14,032 nucleotides of DNA. Origin: an uncultured delta proteobacterium (GTDB taxonomy: Bacteria > Desulfobacterota > Syntrophorhabdia > Syntrophorhabdales > Syntrophorhabdaceae). The stretch covers positions 1 to 14,032 of the forward strand of contig CAIQJW010000224.1 of assembly GCA_903872255.1 (NCBI GenBank), written 5' to 3'. The notes under the pieces were generated by a model. The model saw only the letters and a program-made list of their open reading frames with translations. It was not told the origin of the DNA and ran no database searches. Both the position numbers and the translations under genes were made by a program. Positions 1-6,032 of the stretch are shown here, one piece after another (positions within the stretch are counted from its first letter, which is position 1; each line of letters opens with the position of its first letter).

Positions 1-204
1 ATAATCGAACATCTTATCGGCAATGGCCTCGACCTTCTGTTCCTTCGCCTTCTTTCCCGCCGGGCCTTTAAGTTTCGGGTCCTTCAGGATATCAATGACC
101 ACAAGGACATTCGCTTTTACGGAATCGGTGGCAGGGCCCGCGATAAGGTACATCGGGGCCAGCATTATGATAAGTACCATGACACCGGCAAATAATTTCT
201 TCAA
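1..204 (-). CDS. mlaC: MlaC/Ttg2D-type periplasmic lipid-binding protein (N-terminal part, cut by window edge)
   Basis: The first 68 codons are visible and the rest lies beyond the left edge. The start is TTG at 204. A strong AAGGAGG site (210-216) sits 5 bases upstream and overlaps the mlaD stop; the nearby ATG is out of frame and closes after two codons. The product begins with KK and a hydrophobic run (about residues 5-22), a Sec signal peptide. The mature part contains DSVKANVLVVIDILKDP and ends in FDY, which fits the MlaC/Ttg2D opening (a D-x-VK-x-x-V helix, then the FD[FY] motif). MlaC proteins shuttle phospholipids between the outer membrane and the inner-membrane MlaFED complex. It follows mlaD by 10 bases as the last visible gene of the operon. 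The family call rests on this short N-terminus plus the position after mlaD. Confidence 0.82.
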   Translation of the reverse strand, partial: MKKLFAGVMVLIIMLAPMYLIAGPATDSVKANVLVVIDILKDPKLKGPAGKKAKEQKVEAIADKMFDY

Positions 205-214
205 TGCATCCTCC

Positions 215-697
215 TTACTGTTGCTGCTTCGTACCTTTGCCCGGATCTTTTTTCACATCCCCGAAGACATACCGGCCAATGAGGTCTTCTATATCCGCCG
301 GGACGGATGTCTGGGAAACAAAGGATTTCGGCTTAAGGACCTCACCGGACCCACCCGGATCTAATTTAACATACTTATCGCCAATAAGCCCAGCCGTCTT
401 AATAGTCGCGCTTGCATCATCGTATATCGCAGTGTTTCTGTTGATCTTCATTCCTACAATGCCCATCTGTTTTTCATTGTCAATGCTGAGGCTCGTGACG
501 CTTCCGACCTGGATCCCGTAAACTTCCACCGAACTGCCGACCCTTAAGCCCGCTACCGAAGTAAACCGCGCATACAGCGGATATGCCGTATCTCCGAAGA
601 GTGACACATTGCCAAGCTTTACCGTCATATATCCTATGCAGATAAGGCCTATCACAATGAAGATACCGACCGCCGTCTCCATTGAATATTTTTTCAT
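215..697 (-). CDS. mlaD: MlaD-type MCE-domain lipid-binding subunit of the Mla ABC transporter
   Basis: 160 residues. A single membrane anchor spans about residues 8-26, after a short cytoplasmic KKYSMET segment. The MCE domain follows (about 38-115), with the typical run FTSVAGLRVGSSVEVYGIQV and then GSV (about 45-68) and TIKTAGLIGDKYVKLDPGG (about 98-116). The charged tail ending KQQQ is shorter than that of E. coli MlaD (about 183 residues). MlaD forms a hexameric ring on the periplasmic face of MlaE and passes phospholipid to or from MlaC. Its ATG shares one base with the mlaF stop (TAATG), with GGAGG just upstream, so translation is probably coupled. The family call is secure; the direction of transport cannot be read from sequence. 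Confidence 0.93.
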   Translation of the reverse strand: MKKYSMETAVGIFIVIGLICIGYMTVKLGNVSLFGDTAYPLYARFTSVAGLRVGSSVEVYGIQVGSVTSLSIDNEKQMGIVGMKINRNTAIYDDASATIKTAGLIGDKYVKLDPGGSGEVLKPKSFVSQTSVPADIEDLIGRYVFGDVKKDPGKGTKQQQ

Positions 698-1941
698 TAT
701 TCGTTACCTCCGAAATCGCAGCGGTATTTTGAAATGATCTCCTGTTTTGCACGTCCCTTCTCGATGATCCGCTCTATGGAATCCTCAGGAGAAACCTCCA
801 TTACTCCGGCGCGTATATAGATATCGAAACATGTTCCCCTATCCGATCCCGCCGAAACCATGTCCCTGATGTGGTCGACTACCCCGTTTTTCAGTTCGTC
901 CGCAAAATCCTGCACCAGCCGTCGGGCCTCTTCGAGGTCCTTGCGGGGAAAGATGGTAAGGATCTCATCCCTGCTGTGACGTGCGGAAAATCCGCCGATA
1001 TTATTGAAATAGCGGTTCGTGTATTCCCCGAGCGCCTTTAGGACCTCCACGGACGCCTCGGCCCCCAGGGCTTCGTACAAAACAGTGAGCCGGACGCTGA
1101 ACAGTGCCGCCGACGTCTTTTCGGCGGATGAGTTGCCCAGCATGGCCGAATAGTGCATTTTAAATGCTTCCCGCGAAAGCAAGCCTGTCAGCTGGTCTTG
1201 AAAACCGTCGAGGCTCCTCAAAAACTCTTCGATCATGGGGACTTTCAGCCGCAATGCTTCTTCGTACGGCCCCTCAAAACCGACGCCTCCTTCCCAGAGG
1301 ATAACGACCCGGTCCGAGATAAAAAACACATCCGGGATATCATGGCTTATCATGACGGCCGTAAAGCCGAACTTTTTTCTGTAATGTATTATCATGCTCA
1401 GGATCATATTTTTTCGAATGGGGTCCTGGCCTGTCGTCGGTTCGTCAAAAAGCACGATCTTGGGATCGGTGACGAGCGCCCGTGCCAGGGCAACACGTTT
1501 CTGCATGCCGCCCGAAAGCTCCGAAGGGAATCTGCCGACAGCTTCCCCGAGTTCCAGGTCTTCGATCCTTTTCATGACCCGTTTATCTATTTCCGTCTTG
1601 TTTAACCTGGTCGTCTGGCGCAGGGGAAACGCAACATTATCAAAAACGGTCATTGAATCGAAAAGAGCATTATTCTGGAACAGGTACGCTATGGACCTGC
1701 GATGGTCTTCCCATTCCGTTTTCTTCATCTCGCTTACAGGTTTTCCCTGAAAAAGTATCGAACCTTCGTCCGGCTTCAGAAGGCCGATGATGTGCTTGAG
1801 GAGCACGCTCTTCCCGGTGCCGCTCTTTCCGATAATCGTCGTGACCTGATTTTCATAGATGCTCAGGTTGATATTGTCCAGCACGGTCTTTTCATTGAAC
1901 CGCTTCGTGACATTTCTGAACTCTATCAACGGGGTTTCCAT
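697..1941 (-). CDS. mlaF: MlaF-type ABC ATPase fused to a degenerate C-terminal GGDEF domain
   Basis: 414 residues, against about 250-270 for ordinary MlaF. Residues 1-245 are a complete ABC ATPase: Walker A GKSGTGKS (38-45), Q-loop Q89, signature LSGGMQ (142-147), Walker B IVLFDEP (162-168) and H-loop H200. It powers MlaE/MlaD lipid transport from the cytoplasmic face. Residues about 248-400 look like a GGDEF domain: DQLTGLLSREAF (249-260) matches the usual D-x-LTGL-x-x-R opening, SARHSRDEILTIFP (319-332) lies where R-x-GGDEF-x-x-x-LP is expected, and IRAGVMEVSPEDSIERIIEK (376-395) plus GRAK matches the closing SxGV/AD-x-x-L-x-x-AK helix. The signature is SRDEI instead of GGDEF and no RxxD inhibitory site is present, so cyclase activity is unlikely. 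A regulatory or nucleotide-sensing role is inference. ATG start, 7 bases after the mlaE stop. Confidence 0.92.
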   Translation of the reverse strand: METPLIEFRNVTKRFNEKTVLDNINLSIYENQVTTIIGKSGTGKSVLLKHIIGLLKPDEGSILFQGKPVSEMKKTEWEDHRRSIAYLFQNNALFDSMTVFDNVAFPLRQTTRLNKTEIDKRVMKRIEDLELGEAVGRFPSELSGGMQKRVALARALVTDPKIVLFDEPTTGQDPIRKNMILSMIIHYRKKFGFTAVMISHDIPDVFFISDRVVILWEGGVGFEGPYEEALRLKVPMIEEFLRSLDGFQDQLTGLLSREAFKMHYSAMLGNSSAEKTSAALFSVRLTVLYEALGAEASVEVLKALGEYTNRYFNNIGGFSARHSRDEILTIFPRKDLEEARRLVQDFADELKNGVVDHIRDMVSAGSDRGTCFDIYIRAGVMEVSPEDSIERIIEKGRAKQEIISKYRCDFGGNE

Positions 1942-1948
1942 ATATATC

Positions 1949-2842
1949 CTACATTAAGAACGATGTGACGACATAATCCGAGATCAGGATCAGTACGCAT
2001 GAAATAACGACCGCGGATACGGTTGCGAGGCCGACGGATTTGGCGCCGAACCCATCCTTCCTCATATGGCAAAAGTAACCTTGAAAACAACAGACACACG
2101 AGACTATCGCACCAAAAACGAGTGCCTTAATAAAACCGCCGCGGATATCTACCATGCCCAGGGAAGACTGGACACGATAAAAATACGTGCCCGCATTTGT
2201 ACCGAGAAGGACGACGCCCGTGATATAACCGCCGATTATGCCGACGAGGTCAAAAAAAGCCGTGAGCAAGGGGAAGCTGATGATGGAAGCCGCAATCCTC
2301 GGGCTGACCAGGTAGCGCAGCGGATCGACACCCATTGTATAGAGGGCGTCTATCTGCTCGGAATTGCGCAGGATCCCGATCTCTGCAGCCATTGCCGAAC
2401 CGGCGCGAGCCGCTATCATGATCGCCGTCAGGACCGGGCCAAGCTCCCTAACGAGAGATAATGCGATAGCAGAACCTAACGCCCCGACAGAACCGAACTT
2501 GACGAGCGTATAAAAAAGCTGGAGCCCAAGTACCATACCGGTAAACAAGCCGACGAGCATTACGATCAGGGACGATTTTGCCCCGATAGAATACGTCTGG
2601 CTTGTTATCTCGTGGATCTGTTTTGAACGGAATATCTTGATAGAGGCCAGAAAGAAGAAGATCGCCAACGCACCGCAATTGCCGATCACACGCATTGCAT
2701 ATGCGCCGATGAACGCAAAGAATGCAACGATCACACCCGGCTTACCGGACATAGGCGCACTCCCCCCGGATGGTCTGTTATTATCTTCCATGACGACAGT
2801 TTCTTCCCCGACGGGCTTTATAACACCGGCCTGATTATCCAT
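1949..2842 (-). CDS. mlaE: MlaE-type permease of the phospholipid ABC transporter
   Basis: 297 residues from the first ATG. The hydrophobic body matches MlaE (DUF140 family): SLVRELGPVLTAIMIAARAG followed by SAMAAEIGILRNSEQIDAL, then MGVDPLRYLVSPRIAA, with about five membrane helices. It is the inner-membrane core that pairs with MlaF and MlaD. The first 30 residues are hydrophilic and unlike the family, and the ATG at 2842 has no evident Shine-Dalgarno. The in-frame ATG at 2752 (Met31) has GGGGGGAG (2760-2767) 7 bases upstream and gives 267 residues, the usual family length, so the true start may be 2752. It is the first gene of the mla operon, downstream of a consensus promoter. Confidence 0.93.
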   Translation of the reverse strand: MDNQAGVIKPVGEETVVMEDNNRPSGGSAPMSGKPGVIVAFFAFIGAYAMRVIGNCGALAIFFFLASIKIFRSKQIHEITSQTYSIGAKSSLIVMLVGLFTGMVLGLQLFYTLVKFGSVGALGSAIALSLVRELGPVLTAIMIAARAGSAMAAEIGILRNSEQIDALYTMGVDPLRYLVSPRIAASIISFPLLTAFFDLVGIIGGYITGVVLLGTNAGTYFYRVQSSLGMVDIRGGFIKALVFGAIVSCVCCFQGYFCHMRKDGFGAKSVGLATVSAVVISCVLILISDYVVTSFLM

Positions 2843-2936
2843 ATCACACTGTTTAATATCTCGACCGCACGTGCGTCAAGCGCGCCGGATCCGGCAACAT
2901 TAGTGGTATACCTGCTAAACTTCAACTCTCTACGCA

Positions 2937-2965
2937 ATTATATGCACCTTAAGCCGCGCTGTCAA
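2937..2965 (-). promoter_or_regulatory. Consensus sigma70 promoter of the mla operon
   Basis: On the minus strand, TTGACA (2960-2965) and TATAAT (2937-2942) are separated by exactly 17 bases; both hexamers match the consensus 6/6. The expected transcription start is near 2930, leaving a leader of about 88 bases to the first mlaE ATG, or about 178 to the better-supported internal ATG at 2752. The leader contains the palindrome GCCGGATCCGGC. No operator is obvious, so strong constitutive transcription is likely. Confidence 0.8.
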
Positions 2966-3056
2966 CAAAACGAAATCAAAGATGATAAGGCAACTTTACC
3001 GTGCAAATACCCGTTAACTCCCGGCCCTTAGCAGCGTCACACCGTCCACGGTCATC

Positions 3057-3941
3057 TTACGCTTTCCCTATATTTCCATCCAGGGATTTCCAGAACATGG
3101 CTTCCATATCCGACCCCAGCTGGAATATGCCCTGTCTTTCCATTGACCTTACCCGCATGTCGTAGCCGGCTTCAAGCTCCGACATGATGCTCGTGATCTC
3201 CGGCGACTCTTTCAGCCTCTCTGTTATTACCTGCCGCTGGCGGACGGCTTTATCAAATTCCTCTTTATCTATGGGTATATTGTAGAGGGTATTGAGGACC
3301 TCCATCAGTCTGACCTTCCCGAGATAATCTTCGTCCATGACCACGTATTGCGGTAATGAAACGATAAAGACGGCGGAATCGATCCCCGCTTCGGCCACCT
3401 TCTTCGTGATCAGGTTGGCATACGTGGACGGCCCGTGATATGTGATCGGCATGGCCCCTGCCGTCCTTACGTCCTGCAAGGCTCTTTGACCCATTCCGTA
3501 ACCGCTCACGAGCAATGGCCGGGTATGAGGCACGATATCGTACATGCTTCCGAGGAGGATATATCTGCTAGCCTCCAGTTTTGTCAAAACCTTAAGAACC
3601 GAATCAACGTACAGATCGGCGTTCGAATGAGGCTCGAGAAGATCGATAATGACAATGTCATTCTGTCCCTCCCGGCGGGCATAATGGATCTTTGTATTGG
3701 GAACCGACATTTCGTTGATGCCGCCGTCAATGGTAATAACGGGCCGGTAACGTGTGAAATCATAAAACCGGGCCGGCCTGGCGATCCTTCCCAGTTCGAA
3801 AGCATCAAATTGGTGCTCAATCTCTCCAAGAACCATGCTGCCGACATTATTTACGTCTATCCACGGCCTTAAAGTCGCAAATACGTACGGCTCGTTCAAT
3901 TTCGGGACCGGGTCGGTCAGTTCAAATGCGCCTATCCTCAC
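3057..3941 (-). CDS. PAC2-family protein (proteasome assembly chaperone 2-like fold)
   Basis: 294 residues from the GTG at 3941. The open frame reaches a GTG at 3953, but that codon has no ribosome site, whereas GGAGG (3947-3951) lies 5 bases before the second GTG. The protein resembles the PAC2 superfamily: LRPWIDVNNVGSMVLGEI near the N-terminus matches the W-x-D-x-G-x-V/N-x-x-G motif, IVIIDLLEPH and YILLGSMYDIVPHTRPLLVS form alternating strands, and YHGPSTYANLITKKVAEAGI followed by DSAVFIVSLPQYV matches the G-P-x-x...P-x-Y core. The last 80 residues are charged and helical, as in bacterial COG1938/COG2047-type members. PAC2 proteins assist proteasome assembly in eukaryotes; prokaryotic members are mostly uncharacterised. 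It lies 93 bases after the J-domain/MinD gene and may be cotranscribed with it. No function can be stated. Confidence 0.82.
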   Translation of the reverse strand: MRIGAFELTDPVPKLNEPYVFATLRPWIDVNNVGSMVLGEIEHQFDAFELGRIARPARFYDFTRYRPVITIDGGINEMSVPNTKIHYARREGQNDIVIIDLLEPHSNADLYVDSVLKVLTKLEASRYILLGSMYDIVPHTRPLLVSGYGMGQRALQDVRTAGAMPITYHGPSTYANLITKKVAEAGIDSAVFIVSLPQYVVMDEDYLGKVRLMEVLNTLYNIPIDKEEFDKAVRQRQVITERLKESPEITSIMSELEAGYDMRVRSMERQGIFQLGSDMEAMFWKSLDGNIGKA

Positions 3942-3953
3942 AGAAACCTCCAC

Positions 3954-3989
3954 TAACTTAAGTTAATGCGGTAGGCGATCGTATGTCAA
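3954..3989 (-). promoter_or_regulatory. Possible promoter overlapping a perfect palindrome upstream of the PAC2 gene
   Basis: A perfect minus-strand TTGACA (3984-3989) is followed 17 bases later by a weak -10, TTAACT (3961-3966). The -10 overlaps the 12-base perfect palindrome TAACTTAAGTTA (3954-3965). Transcription would start close to 3954, just before GGAGG and the GTG start at 3941, giving a very short leader. This fits an operator-controlled promoter, but the -10 matches only half the consensus. Confidence 0.4.
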
Positions 3990-4034
3990 GGAGGGAAAGC
4001 GGGAAGCGGCGCAGAACGCAGAACGGTCTTTGCC

Positions 4035-5291
4035 TCATTTCCCGGTCACAAGTCTATCTCCAATGGCCGCTATTTCGGCGGCGAAGCTTCCTCTCTGGTT
4101 GCGGGTGATGGCGGGGACGAGGTCTATCGCGCTGCGCTCGACATCCACGTGGCGGCCGATGCTGCCAAGAAGCCTCACATCCCGGGCAAGCCATTTTTTC
4201 GCTACGGTCTGTATCTTGCCGGCCACCTCTTCCGGCCTGACGCCCTGGGGGACCCTGTTAACGACAAGGTATGGATTGAATTCCCAGACGGCCTTCATAA
4301 TGGCGGCGAGATACTGCGGGCATTCATCACGGACCGAGTCAATAAGTTCATTGATAGTTTTGGAACCGCTCTCGGACATTGTGGCATCATGAATATATTT
4401 TTCCAGGGCAATGTCTTTGCGGCCGCCTGCGGAACGAGCCTCGACACCGGTGAGCCTGTTGAGCTTACGGTATATGGCAGCCTTCAGGAAATGATACGCT
4501 CCGATATACGCGGCGGAATCACGGGTCGTAACGACGATTCCGTGGTCTGCCTGCAGGAAAAAATCGAGAATATTGTAGGAAACATCACCGCCGAGGTCGA
4601 GAAGGACGCAATCCGCTTCTATGGCGTTTATTGCCTTTATAAGCTTGACCTTTTTCATGAAGTCGATGTTGGCGGATCCCAATTCCGAACTATCTCCTCC
4701 TATAAGTATAGGCCCGTGCGGGGTTTCAACCATGACATCGCTGAGCGACCCGACACGTTTTTTCAGGAAGTCATTGATCGAGTTTCGCAACAGGAACCGG
4801 TAGCCCAGGTAAAGATGAAGATTGGACCCGCCGAGGTCAAGGTCGACGAGGACCGTTTTGAGACCGAGGGACGCAAGGTAGATGCCGAGATTCGCCGCGA
4901 TAATGCTCTTACCGATGCCTCCCTTTGCCCCGCCGATCGCAATGATCTTTCCCCGTGAAAGGGCCACATCGGTGGCGGGTTTCAATCCTTCCAGATAATT
5001 GACAAGTACCTCATATGACCGCTTGATCGCGAGAAAACGGTCCGATGTCACATCCTTGACGACTGTGTCCCTATTCATGTCAGGATGATGGACCCGTGCG
5101 TTTCTTCTGTACGCCCTTTTGACCATATCGACATCCAGGGAGTCCAGAAAACTTTCATTCTCGGCGGCCGCCTCCGAAAATAAACACCCGCACGCCGCCT
5201 TTAATTCCCGTATCTTACCTGTTTCCAGCCTGCTTACGATCATTTGTTTGAGAACCTCGATGTTATTTAATATTGTCGTCAGATTTTGCAA
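4035..5291 (-). CDS. J-domain-like / MinD-ParA family P-loop ATPase fusion
   Basis: 418 residues from a TTG start. An N-terminal helix (about 1-45) leads into a J-domain-like segment (about 50-100) with VKRAYRRNARVHHPDMNRD; HPD is at 69-71, followed by a helix ending IKRSYEVLVNYL. A linker leads to a MinD/ParA ATPase: deviant Walker A GGAKGGIGKS (120-129, signature lysine K123), switch VDLDLGGSNLH (149-159) and Walker B CVLLDLGGD (228-236). The C-terminal half contains VVNRVPQGVRPEEVAGKI and LLGSIGRHVDVERSAIDLVP, as in FlhG/MinD-like proteins. Such ATPases dimerise on ATP and position cargo; a J-domain normally recruits Hsp70 (DnaK). The combination is unusual and its job is unknown. The TTG has no good ribosome site; the in-frame ATG at 5243 (Met17) is an alternative start. 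No amphipathic membrane-targeting tail is evident. Confidence 0.85.
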   Translation of the reverse strand: MQNLTTILNNIEVLKQMIVSRLETGKIRELKAACGCLFSEAAAENESFLDSLDVDMVKRAYRRNARVHHPDMNRDTVVKDVTSDRFLAIKRSYEVLVNYLEGLKPATDVALSRGKIIAIGGAKGGIGKSIIAANLGIYLASLGLKTVLVDLDLGGSNLHLYLGYRFLLRNSINDFLKKRVGSLSDVMVETPHGPILIGGDSSELGSANIDFMKKVKLIKAINAIEADCVLLDLGGDVSYNILDFFLQADHGIVVTTRDSAAYIGAYHFLKAAIYRKLNRLTGVEARSAGGRKDIALEKYIHDATMSESGSKTINELIDSVRDECPQYLAAIMKAVWEFNPYLVVNRVPQGVRPEEVAGKIQTVAKKWLARDVRLLGSIGRHVDVERSAIDLVPAITRNQRGSFAAEIAAIGDRLVTGK

Positions 5292-5323
5292 TAACTATAC
5301 CAAGAAGATGGGTGCGGGGTACG

Positions 5324-5375
5324 AGGTTATGGGTGATGGGGTTTCCTATTACCTATAACCCATTACCCATAACCT
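5324..5375. repeat. Heptamer-based inverted repeat between the barrel-protein gene and the MinD-like gene
   Basis: The left arm (5324-5340) and right arm (5359-5375) pair over 16 of 17 positions around an 18-base loop. The right side is four tandem heptamers of form CCYATWA (5345-5372: CCTATTA, CCTATAA, CCCATTA, CCCATAA) plus CC; the left arm holds two more copies in inverse orientation. It begins three bases from the barrel gene's stop codon. There is no T-run, so it is not a classical intrinsic terminator. It could act as an mRNA-stabilising hairpin, or be a dispersed intergenic repeat. Confidence 0.75.
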
Positions 5376-5378
5376 GTT

Positions 5379-6023
5379 TTATTTAAACCACCTGGGTTCG
5401 TCAAACCGCTCCGTGCTGCGCAGGATTCGGTTTGTGTAATTGTCGGCAAATTCGTTGCGCAATTTCTGGGTTATGTGCCGGTAATCTTCGTTTGCCAGCA
5501 GTCTTCCGACGTCCATGGCATCTTTGAAGGTGAATTCGGCGATTATCTCGCTTAAGCCTCCGATAGAGACATTCCAGCCGCCCGTTACCTCAACATAATT
5601 TATCTTCTGCATAACTGGTATATGCTCGTTTATGACGAAATCCGCGTATGCTTTTTTAACCCCTGGTTTGAGGTCGTAGTATTGATTGAGTTTCCAGACC
5701 CCTTTCTGAATGGTGTATTTGCCCCTTTTTACGGACCCTGTCGGCTCCAGGACGGCACCCCGGTAATTGATGACCTTTGTCTTTAGTTCCTGGATCAGGT
5801 CCTTGAATTTTCTGCCGGTAATGATCTTGAGGACCTCTTCGGTCTCGTTCACGCTGTAAACCCCTATTATACGCGGCCCGAAACCGACCTCGACATAGTA
5901 GCCGCCAACAGGTATGAGGCCCATGTCCGCCATTTCGGGCAGGTACGCTTCGACGATAAACTGTGAATACTCAAATTCCTTACCGTGGCTGATGTCCCAA
6001 CTCTGTGTGTAAAGGACCGACAT
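5379..6023 (-). CDS. Tandem-duplicated dimeric alpha/beta-barrel (NIPSNAP/Dabb-like) protein in the Mo-hydroxylase operon
   Basis: 214 residues, with no signal peptide or cysteine cluster. Two halves of about 100 residues look homologous: EAYLPEMADMGLIPVGGYYV then EVGFGPRIIGVYSVNE in the first, and NEHIPVMQKINYVEVTGGWN then VSIGGLSEIIAEFTFKD in the second. Both are followed by an amphipathic helix (FKDLIQELKTKVINYRGAVL; YRHITQKLRNEFADNYTNRI). This strand-helix-strand-strand-helix pattern suggests two ferredoxin-like folds, as in NIPSNAP and other alpha/beta-barrel proteins. The ATG has GGAGG 6 bases upstream, overlapping the TAG of the molybdenum subunit gene 9 bases away, so it is the last gene of that operon. 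A role in binding the substrate or product is inference; no specific family is certain. Confidence 0.7.
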   Translation of the reverse strand: MSVLYTQSWDISHGKEFEYSQFIVEAYLPEMADMGLIPVGGYYVEVGFGPRIIGVYSVNETEEVLKIITGRKFKDLIQELKTKVINYRGAVLEPTGSVKRGKYTIQKGVWKLNQYYDLKPGVKKAYADFVINEHIPVMQKINYVEVTGGWNVSIGGLSEIIAEFTFKDAMDVGRLLANEDYRHITQKLRNEFADNYTNRILRSTERFDEPRWFK

Positions 6024-6032
6024 GGATGCCTC

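Noticed and set aside
3041..3052. ACCGTCCACGGT hairpin as a PAC2 terminator
   Set aside because: The loop would be two bases and there is no T-run in either direction.
4149..4958. 269-codon plus-strand open frame
   Set aside because: It lies wholly antisense to the MinD-like gene, which has clear motifs; the plus-strand product has no recognisable domain.
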